A DNA stretch of 64,000 nt from Phanerochaete sordida (Eukaryota > Basidiomycota > Agaricomycetes > Polyporales > Phanerochaetaceae), in NCBI GenBank assembly GCA_019973155.2, contig BPQB01000019.1:1-64000 (forward strand). Reading direction: 5' to 3'. The stretch's first letter is position 1; the number at the start of each line of letters is the position of its first letter. The notes beneath the pieces were generated by a model, which saw only the letters and a program-made list of their open reading frames with translations, had not been told where the DNA came from and ran no database searches. The position numbers were made by a program, and so were the translations under genes. This document shows positions 33,101-46,500 of the stretch, in pieces.

Positions 33101-35660
33101 CGTCACGGATGCACTGAGATGAAACGTACCCTATCATCCTTGCTCCACACCCGGAACGCTGCCTGCACACCCGGACAGCGTTGGACGTTCTCCAGTTCTT
33201 CTACATCCAGCTACAACGCTTCAGTCACACGCAACTCTGCTGCTATCTCCGCAACGCGGACCCAACCCCAATTCCCATCTTCCTCCGACATCGAGACAAG
33301 TACATGGTCCGTACAAGCAACCGACGATCTATTCCTGGAGGCCGACTTCCCATGCGCCCGTCGGCGAGTCCCGTCAAGTGTATACGCAGGATGACCACGA
33401 AGTGTTCGGCGGCAAGGATAGAAAAGAAGCGTTGACAACGCGCACCCCAGCACTGCCGTACATGGAAGAATGCAGGCCCGCTGGGACACGGACGGAGCAC
33501 CTGCCGGGAAGCAAGAATGCTCGGCGTGGGCGGGAGAGAAGGCGAGACTGCGTTCCCGTGGTCTGTGTGGGGAAGAGACGCGTTGCGGAACGTTCTGCTG
33601 GAAGGCAGGGCGAGGATCGCGAAGCGGGCCCTTTGCTGCGACGATACGACGATCGGAATCGGCGACTCGATACGGCCCCCACCTCAAAGAGGCGTCCTCC
33701 GTGTCACGTCGAGTGCGCGCGCGTTCGCGGCCGCCCTGGAGCAGTCCCGCTGACCGTTCTGCGGGTCATACACGCCATGGCGCATCAGAACGTTGGAGCC
33801 GTGCTCGACGGAAGCATATTTGACTGTATGCAACCCTGTTACCTCTGTCCCCTTCAGCTATGACCCCCATCACCTCGTGCGCATCTCACGGACGTTGGAA
33901 ATGGTGCATATCAACATGACACAATGTAGACATCAGGAAGGAGGCCTCGTGAGCGTTTTCGTCATCAGGAAGACGATGGTGGCTGACCAGTGACAAGGCG
34001 AACTCAAACTCTGGACAAGAATTCATCGCGGGCGGAATTGCGCTGCCAGCTCGACAGGATAGCCTGGCGGACGCCCCATTTGAACGAGGATGGTCTTGTG
34101 ACCGGATATTTGTATTATACGGTAACTCATCTTCTCCCCTTCGTCCCTACAAGTCTCTGAGCAATCTCGTCGTCGACAGATCACAGTAAACACGAAGCTC
34201 GCATGCATGACTCTCGTGGTTTTCTCAAAGCGCCAGATCCCTGATAGCCCCTGGCCTCGTCCAACCATACGGTCCTGTACTGCGGGGCGCGTACAACGTG
34301 CTCCACCATGCATCGCTGTGCGGAACGTGCGGCATACGTCGCTAGGGCATCGCCCCTTGTGCGGGCTCCCACACCGGAGACGCAGCAATTTCGTCCTTCT
34401 ACGACTGCGCGCGCGCGAGGATGGTCTTGGCCCCGCAAGCCCCCCGTCCGCCTGACGCCCCCACACTCCCACGTAACGCCGGGCCCACGATACGCGATGC
34501 CCACAACTGTCAGCCGTCCACGGTTCGCGGGAGAACGCACCGGGATCATCGTTTCGCCGGCCGCGACGCGCGAAGGTTGTGCGCGGAGGCGTGCGCGCTC
34601 TGCGCGGCACAGCCGTGCGGCCGCCAGCGGCATCTTGGACGAGATGCTGCGATGCTGCGTTGCCGCCGCCTTCGGGGCTTTTCGCCGCAGAAGACCCGCC
34701 CTGTCTCGTCTGTCTCACATATATAGCTGCTGCGCCGGCGAAAAAGTGGGCTTTTCTGCGCGCCGTGGACCCGAAGTCTCGGTGATTGACAGTGCTTGGC
34801 CAGTTCGCGCTGTGCCGTTATTCGAGATTGCTTGCCAGGGTCGTCCTGCGCATCGTCTCACACACGCATATCAATTAGCACAGCATGTTCTTCCTTCATA
34901 TCGGAGTGCGTATCCTCTGGTGAGTTGCTGCAATCGTTCTTCCAGCCCATCGGAACTGATTTCTTTGGGCGGCAGCCGACCAGCATTGGGCGCTTGTTAA
35001 GACCTTCGTGGCGCGGTATCTGCCGAACTCCGCTTTCTGGCCAGTGGTCTATTTAATCCTCCACTCCTTCGCGCCTCATGTACATGCCCGTATCGACCCC
35101 TCGCTCCCACTACCTCCCGAAGCAAATCTGCTACTATCTCGGTAGGACGAAAATACGTCGAGAATGTTGTTCTCCTGAGCTTGTTCCCTCCAGACCGAGT
35201 CCAAAGTTCAAACCCACCGGACATCAGCAAAGCGGACGAAGTCCTCGTCGCGAATGTACGTCTTTGAATGATATGCAGAGACGCAAGGTCACGATAATTA
35301 TTTTAATCAATGGCGTACTCCCAGGCTTGAGTCATATCCACCGACCCTCTAGGGCCAGTGTCATCACAGATGATGAAGGCAGCCCAGCTTGCTTTGAGTT
35401 CTTATGTATTGGCAACGACGACACCGTTGTTGATATCGCTTGTCTGGATGCAGACCGCATTACGAGAGGAATTACATCAAAATCCTCCGTGTATCGACTC
35501 TCGTCCTAGAATTCCAAAACCCGAAACATACCGACTTCACAACGAGTCTAAGTATTAGATCAAAGAAACGGCGAGCCCGCCACGAGATACAGTACGTAAT
35601 AATGTTACAAAGCATATTACTCATCGTCGCGACTTCCAGGAAAACGCAGCAAGAGCAGCA
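30118..35660. other. gene-poor intergenic region
   Basis: Frames of 100-230 codons occur on both strands (for example about 32.80-33.86 kb plus, and 34.02-34.72 kb minus), but the translations lack domains and overlap one another antisense. A modest GC-rich patch lies at about 34.4-34.7 kb. From 35.0 kb the composition becomes ordinary towards the BTB gene. No transposase, reverse transcriptase, tRNA or rRNA was recognised. Confidence 0.45.
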
Positions 35661-36717
35661 CTAGTACTTGGGCAGTACGGAGCAGGCAGGAACATTTATC
35701 TAGGTCACTTGATTTCCAGCTCAATCTACTCATGTATCTGTCAGTACGACGCGCGCAGTGGTAAAATTGTGGGGTGCTTACCCCTTCGAGCACGCGATTG
35801 ATTTCCTCGGCGAGCAAGGCGTTGAACATCTGAAGGTCGTGATACGCAGTCGACCTACAGACCCCGCAGACCATCGCACCACCCAAGGCAGCACTAAGTA
35901 GCTGCGGGTCGTCTAGCGTCTTGGCCCTCGGGCGCGCACGAAGAGCCTTGCGTACGGCCACAAGGTGCTTCCCGAACCACGCTCCGCCGCACCCCTCGAT
36001 TTGGCATCGGCCCATCTGGGGCTGCCAGCCTCGCTCAGCCGCCAGAACCTCCACCCAGTGGAGGTCCGCTGTGCGCGCGACGACCTCCTTCACGCACGCG
36101 CGATGGTACGCGAGCAAGCGGAAGTACGTGCCCGCGTGGAGGTCCTCGAGCTCCTGCGCGTAGAGCTCAGGCAGCATCGGGTGCCCGAGTGCCGCGCGCG
36201 CGGCGGTGCGCATCTCGTGGTCCCAGCCTCTGGCCGCCGCGAGCGCGTACACGCGCAGCGGGTTCGTGTCTGCGAGGCCAGCGACGGAGCGTTTCGCGAG
36301 CTTGACTACGGTGGTGACCTCGTACTTGCGCGCCGCAGCGAGCAACGCGAAGGCCTCTGCAAACCCCTCCGGCGCCGGCGCGTCGCCCGGGTAGACGTGA
36401 CGCAGGAGCGCGTCCAGCGTCGCGCTGTCCTCCTCGACGGGGATGATCGGGTTTCCTGCGCTGTCGTACTGCAGCTTCCTGCGCCATGTCTCCGCCTCTT
36501 CCTGCTCGAGAGCAAGCAGCTGCATCTCCCAGTACGGCGACCAGGTCATTATGATCTGTTTGTGTACCAGGAAGTGCACGCCGTCTCTCGTGCGGAAGAT
36601 GAGGTCGGCGCGATCATCAGAATTGAAGGGTTCGCGTGCGTAGACGAGTTGTGTAGGCATGGCTTGCTTAGGAGGGGCTTGCCTGGCTCTCGGTCTCGTG
36701 GAATATTGGGTGGGCAT
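35661..36717 (-). CDS. BTB/POZ domain protein
   Basis: A BTB/POZ protein of the type expanded in Agaricomycetes, probably a dimerising adaptor, function unknown. The start at 36717 (MPTQYSTRPRARQ) was chosen as the first ATG; a second, MPTQLVYAREPF at 36660, is closer to the domain and also possible. The BTB core reads DDRADLIFRTRDGVHFLVHK, then MTWSPYWEMQLLALEQEE, LDALLRHVYPGDAPAPEG and AFALLAAARKYEVTTVVKLA, covering strands and helices in the usual order. A C-terminal helical region has a CQIEGCGGAW ... CGVCRSTAYHDL cysteine set. The frame runs through an apparent intron donor (GTAAGC near 35785). Splicing to the AG before TACTAG ends the protein at 35661; unspliced it would stop at 35617. 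About 330 residues when spliced from the first start. Confidence 0.82.
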
Positions 36718-37551
36718 CGTCGAGGGCGGAGCTTCGTCGCGATGGGGAAGGCGGGGGAAGCTGCGTGCTGTGGTCTGACTTGTATTTATCGCCCGAGGAC
36801 GGCGAACCTTGTATGCAGAGCCTCGAGACGTCCCTGCAAAGTGCCACGGACGAAGGTGGATATCCAATGTTCACCGCCTTGTGCGGTCTAGACATGGATA
36901 CTAACGCTGAGTACATGGGAACTTCATACACTGTTGAGCTGCGTCGATCACGCGAAAAGGCAACCGCACAATGCTTTGAGCAACGGACTTTCTGCTTTGC
37001 TGGATCTGCTCTGTTGTTTTAGGCGCAAGTATGACGACAAAGGTAGTCCATGTACGCTGGAGACACAGCCGCAGTATGACACGCTGTTCAAGAACCAGCT
37101 ACGGCTCAAGGCTGAGACACGAGGTATGTGAAGTATGGTATCATCGAGGGACCGCGCGTCCCGAACAAGAGCAGTTGGAAGTCAGGTGTACCTGAGCCGC
37201 CCCGACGCTGTCGCGGGACCCTAGCCAACTGCGTCATCCGGCGCTCGCACTTCTTACTCAGGATATTGACCGCGCTCGCCAGGGTCACAAGCGATAGAAC
37301 CTGTGGCCGGACACACAGCCCCAAGACATATGAGGCACTAATCAAACCACGAACGACCAAGGCACAGTATAAAATATTGGACAGCATGACGATAACATTG
37401 AGAACGTTGGATTGTCTACAGATAGTTGAACATGTTGAGCAGAGGAGAACGCGAGATGACGAGCTCAAGACTATGGAAATACACAGAGAGATGCACGATA
37501 GCACAGAAGAGGGGTATGGCATGGAATCGTGGGTATGGGTGTGCAGCCTAT
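36718..37551. other. intergenic region between TEL1 3' end and the BTB promoter
   Basis: Contains the BTB promoter and the 3' flank of TEL1. A minus frame at 37106-37585 (SNILYCALVVRGLISASYVL inside it) is hydrophobic, but it overlaps the last TEL1 exon and lacks supporting structure. Nothing else is supported. Confidence 0.4.
36781..36790 (-). promoter_or_regulatory. TATA-like box of the BTB gene
   Basis: On the minus strand this reads GATAAATACA, 64-73 bp before the start codon at 36717, a plausible core promoter. Confidence 0.45.
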
Positions 37552-40500
37552 CTACAGATAAGGTGACCAGCCTACGTGAATTCAATCAGTCCGACGCAGA
37601 TAACGCGATGAGTAGGATATCCTACCGTGATACATATTTGCCACAGTGAACGGATCGGTCGCTTGCTGGATGAGATCGTTGACGACGAACTCGACACTGT
37701 TCGCCTTGTCAAGCTTGCGCTGCACCGAGCCCAGCGCACGATCTGCAGCTTCGCCGGCTGCACCAGTGGTGAGGTCCAGGCCTGTGACGAACTTGAATGC
37801 GACCTCCGTCAATTCAGAGGTCGCTTCCGTGCGCGACTGGGCTTGCTTGAGTTTCATCTCGCTCGCGGTCCTAGCGCGGGATGAGCTTCGATATTCGATG
37901 AACCACTTCGGGTACGTACCATGCGTGCAGCGGATCGTACTTGAATACCTCGAGCACTGTCAGAATGACGTCTTGACCCTCGCGGAGCACGCGGAGTGTC
38001 TCCTCTGAACATCGGCGGAAGACTCCGTCCACGCCAGATGTACCGAAGCCGTCAATCATGTCGGGAGTCAGCCGGAACGGAACGCGTTCTGGTACGGGCA
38101 GGAGCTTGCCCTACGAGAAAATGTTCGGCATACTCGCCCCCATCAAATTCGGCTCATGCTTACCTGCTCGAACGCGATGCCTAGATCTATATGGACAACC
38201 TCACCGCTGGCAGTGTCCTGAAGGATGTTCGTAGGGTGCCGGTCGCCGAGCCCAAGGATGTGGCCGACAATGGACGTCGTCGCGACACTGCGTGCGTAAT
38301 TCAGGCGTGTGCGGAACCACACGATCGGCACCTTGTGGTTCTCCGTGAAGAAATGGCGCATAACCGGTTTGAACGACGCGCGGAGCTTCGCGTACAGCTT
38401 GAACATGTTTTCCGAGTTCCTCGGGTCGCCTTCTTTTTGGGCCTTTCTGGCGGTACCTAACTCGTTACTGAAGTATGAGGGCTTGATATCCTGCGGTCGG
38501 TATCTAGGCGGCAGTGGGTGAGCTAGCAAGATCGGTCGCACGTCTATACCATTGCGCACCTGACGTGCGCCGAGTCAAGCCAGTGTTTCAACGGCCGGGT
38601 ATTCTCCACAAACTCCAGCACTCCAGCTTGGGATGACAGAGGAATGACCTTGTAGCCCCTGATCCGAAGTTTGCGTCGCATAGTCTGGCGGTCGTGTTGC
38701 AGCACCATATTGACGACACTGAACACCTGCTCCATCACAGCGTCTTGACGGAGATCATCATTGCCCTCGCCCTTGTACTATGGTAGCGATTGAGCGAACG
38801 AACTTCCACAACATAACGGTCGACGCACCAGCTGCTTGTACCGATATCCGTCGCTTCCAATGCAGTTCGTGATCTTCGGCACGTTCACCCCGCCAGCCGT
38901 GTCGTAACGGCTCTCGAAACCCGCTATCCAAACGCAGTCTTCGTAACGACCAGTGACGTCGATCGGAAGGGGTGCCGTGATAGGCGGTACCTTGACGTTC
39001 TTGATGGCAAGGATACGTAGCCTTCGGGGAACCTGATCCGCTACCGGTTTCCCGGTCGTCCGCGCGAGGTCGTATTCACGTTTGATGGGGTACAAAGCCC
39101 ACTCGAGGGACGCTCGACAGACAAGGTCGATGTCGTTCGCCCGCTGCGCATGCACAGGATCAGCACGCAAATGTTGGAAGATCTCTACTGCAGCGGCGAC
39201 ACGTTCGGCTTGAGAGCTGGTCGGCTCGTGTCGAGTTGATTGTCTCCTGGATTTATTCGGGTCCTCGTCGCCTTGCAGGCAGAATACGGGGTAGAGAGTG
39301 TGAAACGGGTGTTCCTTGCACATGCGTAGAACCACGCGATATAGATTATGTTGAGGTGTCAGATCCTGCGTTCGAGAGGTTTGGTCCGTTTTCGACAGTC
39401 GAGCAGCTAGCTGGTGGGTTAAGAAGACAAATTTCCGGGAAGGTATCTGGCTCAGCACGTCCGCAATGAAATCTTGGAAGCCCTCTTGTTCCTGGTCGAA
39501 GTTTGCGAACCACAAGGAGCAGAAGCGGATGATAGAGTCGTCGTCGAAATCGTCAGAGCTTTGCAGCGTCCGCGAATACATGCTCAGCGCCTCACGAAGG
39601 AAAGCATCGCGTTGCCGATCGTATTCGGCGAGGTGACCCCGATCTTCGTCCAAAATCATCTGGGCCTTCTTCCTGTATCGCTGGTACTCTTTGAGGTTAC
39701 TACCTTCAGATTCTCTGATCTTCATGTCCCATTGCTTGAGCTCCTCTTCCTTTCGCCCTACGTAGACGCGCCGGCGAAGAACGTCTGTCGACTTTACGAG
39801 GGAGTTGTACTGGAGCTCTGCGAATATGGCGTACTGATGCAGAACAGATGTGGGGGAAATGCCATCCTTGGAGCTCGTAGTCGCAGGCGTGTTGTGCACA
39901 AGCTCAGCGGCCTTCTTGAAATACTGATCCATGATGGCGGCCGGTTTCTCCAAGCATGCTTCCGCAGCCCAAGTACCCTGACAATAATTTTCAGAGTATG
40001 AATAGCTATACAGAATTGGAGCTTACGAGGGTGGCATACACCGATGCCTGCGTGACTACGTCTGCATCCACCGATGGGGCCGACCCAGCAGCTGAAGTAC
40101 CCAACAAGGCGCTCAAGCACTGCACCGCAGGCCGTGGCTCGCGTGATAACCATAAGACGTGCGCGTACTCCTTGGAAACGTCAAACCGAGGTTCCGAGCA
40201 AAGCTTCTGTGCCCTGACAACCGAATTGAGCGCGACTTGGACGTTCCCAGCTTGACGCGATGCTTGTGATAGGCGGAGGAGGTAGCTGACCTCGAGGTCA
40301 ACCAGGCTCTGGACGAACGGATGTCTCATATCGCCGATCTGATCGCGTTCTTCCTTGTGCCTGGTAGAATGAAGCAGAGATACACGCGTGGCGGTCAATG
40401 CTTCGAAGAACGGGTATCTGTGCTGGCAGATTAGGTCCGCACAACAATCGAAATATTAGACACTCACTCGATGTCCAGGTCGAGGTTCGCAAGCTCGGGG

Positions 40501-43500
40501 GCCTGAGCCGCATTTAGAGCTTTGGCCTGCAGCTTACTTCGGACTTCGTCACTCCTCCAGTGTCGTATTTCGTTGAGACACAGAAGATCTTGCGCGACCT
40601 CCCGTATTTCTGCGATGTTCTCGTCGGCGAGGCTACGCAAGCGAGCAGTCTCCTCGACAAGAGCGTGTTCAAAGACAGCCTTGACGACTCCAGCGTCGCG
40701 CTCTCGGTGAACGGCTCTAAGCGCGACATATAGCGCTGCCTTGTCGTCCCCTAGTCGTTCGGGTAGGTCCCAGGTCTCTGTGCGCCAGCCTAGACCGTAA
40801 GCCATGTGCCCGGTGCTAAGGACATCCCCACTTCCATGGACAGCTTGGAGAGTCGTCAGAGCCAGTTGATCGAAACCGAAAGAGTGCATGGCTTGCAGTA
40901 CACCGCGCACGTCGCTGCCTTCAGAGAAGTGGCCGTCGATGGACGCTCCGTGGAACTGGAAAGCCTTCTGCCATTGATTCTCATGGTGTAACCGCTTGAG
41001 CAGCGCGCCGTGAGGATCTCGTGACTTGATGCCATAGAAGCCATCCGGTTCGTCTATGTGGCTGTAGATCTCGTACAGAACATGTTCGACGACGCTGTTC
41101 TGTTGGTAGCTTTGTGGTGAGAACTCTGCTGCAAATTCTGTGAACAAGAGGGCGGTTGTATAAGCTCCATAAGCAATGGCACTCTGGCTCAGCAAGATGA
41201 AGTCGATGTCCAGCCACTGCTCGTGGCTCAGAGGGTCTCCGTCCACATTCCTCTTGGCTTGGCGAAGGTGGAGAAGCACGTCAACAATGACGCGTCGGCA
41301 AGAAACGGCGGTGGATGTTGAAGCTAAGACGCGCGTGAGGTACTGCGAGAGGATTTGTCGAATCGGGGCGGGAGTGTCTTTTGGCGTACGTCGCGCTAAT
41401 TCGCGTTGAAGGATGGTATGCACTAAGACTGGAAGAATTTCTTCCGCTAGCCGAGCATCTTTCTGGAGTGCGGAAAGCAGTGGCGAATAGAATGGCTCCG
41501 CCTCAGCAAGCGAGCCGCAGACAGAGCTGGCAACGAAACAAACCCAGTCCGAGAACTCGTTGGCGAGCTCTAGACTAGAGTCCGCGGAAAGAACCTCGTG
41601 GAGAGGTGACGAAGAATCAGAGGGAGGAGGGTTCGAATAGGCCTTGAGGTAAGATAGCTCCGCCGTGTGTCCTGACGGCCATGATGTTGTGCCTACAGCA
41701 TCGGAAGTTGTCGCGGCGGCCAGACACCGAACGGCCTTGAAGGCGAGATAGGCACGAGGCGTAGATGGGTCGCGGAGCATGTTCAGCAATGAGACAAACA
41801 CTGCCTTCCTAGCTCCGACTTGGGCTGCGAGGTAAGCTGAGTCTTTGGAAGTAACCTTGAGATGGTGCGTTCGTGCAGCGGGAGAAGTGGGAGCGTCGTG
41901 CTCAAGACCATCGATGTGTCCGTGGTTGCGAATAAGGAGCTCAGTAAATGCGTGAACGTCCTCGAGGGCCAAGGGGCTATTTACTGGGATGCATGACTTG
42001 AGTTTCCAGAAATCCGATTGGGCGAAGTGACTGGTGTCGACCGGGCCTTCGGCAACAAGGTCGTGCAAGCGACGGACGAGGCGGAACTTGTTGGTCGAGA
42101 TGTTCTCTCCGCGCAAGTAACCAGAGATATCATCTGCGTCGATGTGGCCGCATAACTGTCTGAGTGAGTCGTTCAGCTCACGAGGCCAAGCAGCGAGTGC
42201 CTCCAGGACGGCTGCTTCTCTTCCGTCGATGCGGCGCAGGCTGGACAGCTGATCTTCGATCCAGTGGATGATCTCTTCTCCCATCCTCGCGACATCGGCA
42301 TCTTTGTCTTCAGCATACTCGTTCCCAATACAGCCGATACGAAGCAAACCTTCCGATAGTCTGAGGTTGAGCTCCGACGATCTGTACTGGTCGAGGCGGC
42401 CGAAGATCCAGTCGAGCACGGACTGGGCACCTCGGGCGAGGTCACTCTGGGCCAGAACGTTCAGTGCACCATTGAACAATGCTTCCAAGATTGCGGGGGC
42501 CTGTAAATGAGTGTGCCGGCAAGCGATCCACATGCAGATTACGTTGAGCAGCCGTAGCTGCTCATAGATGATTGGATGTTGTTCTAGCAGGGCGAAGAGA
42601 TGGTGCAATACGTGGTATGTGGCAGCGTCATCCGCGTAATGAGGCACAAGATCTTCGAACCAGATCAGCGCCTGTATGACGGGACGCGGCTGCCAGGCAG
42701 GTACAATGGCCTCCTCCTGGTAAAACGTGTCGTTTCGGAATTTGGTCAACGAGGAGAAGACCTCGACGGATGCCTCCGGGAAGTCCTCCAAAGCCTCGCC
42801 GATAGGACCCGTCGGAGAATAGTCCGCTTCGTCCAGCGTCCGCACGATTGCTGCGAGAATGCCATCTGCGTGATGACGAAGTTGTCGCTCCAGGGGACCG
42901 TCACGCCCGACTCGTGCGAAGAGTTCTTTGAGAGACGCTAGGAGGTCTTTTGAACCAGGGCGAGTCGCCCCATCATTGTTGGCTATGAAGTACACGATGT
43001 ACTGGCCGACCACATCCGAGAGGCATTCTTCGAGACCTTCCGAAAGGGTCTTCTTCAACGCGTCGCAGTGGGTCGTGAAGAATTCGAAACCCCTTTTCTC
43101 CTGTACCGCATCTTTCCCACTGACAGCGAGCCACGGAGGAGTGAAGAGCGGGAAGACGGCTTGTACGTATTCGGCACGATCTTGGTACCCCAGTAGGTGC
43201 GGTGGGATCTTTAAGAAGTCTTGATTGTTGACCCGCATCGCGATAGCGACTTGTCCGGCATATGTTCCAAAGAAGGAGGCGACTGAGAGGCCGAGCCTTT
43301 GAGATATGGCGGCTACGATGGTTTCCACGTGGGCGGTGTACACCGGTGTGAAGAAGCAGAGCTCGAGCAGATTCCAATAGGCTCCTCTTCGGACCGCCGA
43401 GCGGGCAAGCATGATATTTCCGAGGCAAAGCAGCCGAGTGATCATCAGCTCATACCTGACAGTAGCAATTAGCTAGGTGCACGAATGCTGAGGGATCCAG

Positions 43501-46500
43501 CGTACCTATCCGTGTCGTTGCCTATACAATTCCGAATAGATATATACCAGTCCATGGGCTTGACGTGAAGTCGCTCAATCACGGAGAAGGATCGAGCACT
43601 GGCAAGCACAGCGCGAAAGCGAACGCGGATGTCGGCGTGTCCGGCAAACGAATGTAGCCAACTGTGGGGGGCTATCGCGTTTTCGCCATGAGAGAGTGGC
43701 CACTGGGCTTCTGACGGGTCTTTCCGAAGGTACTCGTCGAGAAACCGGACAACAGCATCCGCGGCTCGCCAGGAGATATTGAGGTCCTTTCGGCCAATTG
43801 TATAAACCCAGTTGAAGAGATGGCCGACTTGGCGTAGCAAGACGTTGTCGACCGCCTCGTCTACCCACACGTGGAGCGTTGCTCGCAACAGCGTTACCCC
43901 CATGATCCGGAAAGCATCGTCCGACTTGCACTCATAGTATGCTGCGATGTCTTCGACGCCCTCGAACACTTCTAGCAGACTTGACGCATTCATATGCATA
44001 GCACCTTCCTGTATGTATTCGGCGAAGATCGTCACGAACAGAAGAAAGCTCGGCGCGGAGCAGTCCTTGAAGATCTGGAAAATCTCAGTCTCTCGCGTGG
44101 GTCTGCCGGATCGTAGCGAGGGGAAAGCTGCCAATGTACCGATGCATGCATCGACGACCCTGCGCATAGTCGTCGACCGCGGGTTGATCGGGCCCATGGA
44201 ATCACTGCTGAGATGAATAGTGTCATCATCAAGCCCGTTATTCGCCTTGATGTTACTGGGCCTGGGCAGGCTTGTGGAGACATCCTTAAGGCAGTTTCGC
44301 ATGACGTTGAGGACTTCATTGACGAATGCCTCAGGAACACCCTGGAAGATCATAGAGTCAGCTCTGCAAGAACCTAGACCAGCAGAGCAGATGCCTACGG
44401 TGGCAAGGGCTTGCGTCTGGAATGCATGCCGTGCGTCGAATACACGCTGCGCGATGAGATCGGTCTGAGTCGATAGTTGACGGAGCACATTCTTGCGTAT
44501 GCCTGAAGCCGGTCCAGCAGGGAGCATTGACTCCCACGGCTCACCAAAAATGTTGCGTGGCGAGACGAGCACGAGGGGATCGAGAGCCGAGAGGATGAAC
44601 AGCCTATCTTCCCAGGTATTGATGCTAGGATTTGTAGCTGCGGCGATGTGGCGACCGACGACCTTGGTGACAAGCTGTACGACACGCTTATTAGGCGTCG
44701 ATCCATTGATCAGCACTGTGGTCTCGAAACACAGCGCGCTGACCGCGAAGTCAAGAACGACGCGTATACGCTCGACCGCCCGGCCCCAGGGCTTATGTTC
44801 CTTGTCCTCTTCCTCGGCGAACTTCTCCAGATGTACCGTGAAGAAGTTGGATAGGCGTCGTTCTTTTCCTCCCGGAAGCGTCTCCGTGACATCCGCCGCA
44901 GCCCCTGATATTGTGGCAGGCGAGAACTCAGCAGTGACAGGCCCTCTCGAGTCAGAGACAGGTGTGAACGGCGGCAGACGCGCGAACAGCGCGTAATCTC
45001 GGATGATAGCCGTCGCATGCTCCTCGACGACAGTGTCTACGATGGCGCATTCGGGGAGTTCGATTCCAGATATGATGTCGACTTGCTTTCGCGCTCCGCA
45101 TATCACCTCCAGAAGATGGTGGATATCGTTCACGGTGTGTAGTGGCATTTTGGCGCGGTCGACGGAATGCGCTGGGACCCACGATTTCAACAACCAAGAC
45201 AGCACCTTCTCCTCCAGCTGAAGTCGATACAGCCGCACGTCCTGGCTCGCGACTCGCATGCATGAGACGAGGAATGCGCAGACCGAATCAGAGGGGGAGG
45301 TAGGTCCTTGAATGACCAAGTCTTTCGCCAGGCCCTCGATGTCGGAGAAGATCTTGTTTGCGCTGATGAGTGGTCTTGCGTGGGTGAGCAGGGTGTGTGC
45401 GACGTGACACGCCGCTCTGGAGACCCGTGGTAGCGCCACTTCACGCGTAGCATGCGTCCAGACGTCGTCCCACCACGGCGCAGGCGCCCCTCCAGCGGAC
45501 GACGCGTGCGCCACAGATGCGAGACACATGAAAGTCCACGACTGGACGTCTGGCTCGTCGTATGAAAGGAACTGCAGAAGGGCGCTTCGTACCGATTGTT
45601 GAAGTTCGTCGTGAATAATGGACCAATGTCTGTCAATGATGAATAGTAGTTGTTGAAGGTGACAAACGCGAAGAGTGACATCGGGTTTTGTGCGTATGAA
45701 CGATAGAAGTTCGGTAATAGGATCTTCCCGCCTGACCCGCTTTCGCCCTGCGCCCTCAGTGTATAGAGTCGACCGCGACAAGTGGTACAACTAATCGTCT
45801 GTGAGCGCCATGCAAGGCGGAAGGATGTATATATGCACGTACCTTTGCTGCACAATCCGCGTGAAGTTCAAAGAGTGCCCAAGAAAGGGCTTGCGTAGAG
45901 TTGAACTTCCAGCCAAAGCGAAAAGTCCTCGCAACGAACGCTCCAGGAGCGTCCATGTCAGACAGAAGTTGCAGTCGCAAGCAGTCCAAGGACAGAGTTT
46001 TGATCTTCGCGTCGTGCGTGTCCTTCTCAAGGGCGTCGTAGAGGGCACGCAAGCTAGCATCGAAGGGTGGTAGTGGACCAAGCGATGGGTTCTCCACGGT
46101 GAGATAGGGGAAAAGTTTGCGAACAACAACGACCGACTCCTCTCTCCAGTCTTTGATCTTCCAGACGTCCATGAGGTCGGGCCAGGCCTCTCGCGCGAAA
46201 CGCGCGACCGGCGCAGGATTGTCCAGCGCGCATACAGAGAGCACCGCAGAGAGCGACGGAAGGAGCTCGCGATGCAGCGAAGCCTTGTTCGAGTACATTG
46301 CCAGATAACGCTGCATCCTGTTCAGGATCGCCGCTGGCATGAATGGAAAGGCCGCCGAGAGGAGCGGTGCGGAAGGATTCCGGAGCAGGCTTCCAAGGAT
46401 TTCGGACGCGACAGGCTTGATCATACCGACCTCCGCACCGGGGCCCTTGACTCGACGCCCTGCGCGCGGAGCAGGCGTCGATTCGAGCCATTTGCGTTTC

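Noticed and set aside
37106..37585. Hydrophobic minus-strand frame after TEL1, considered as a separate small membrane protein
   Set aside because: It overlaps the terminal TEL1 exon, has no start context and no recognised family; most likely 3' untranslated sequence.
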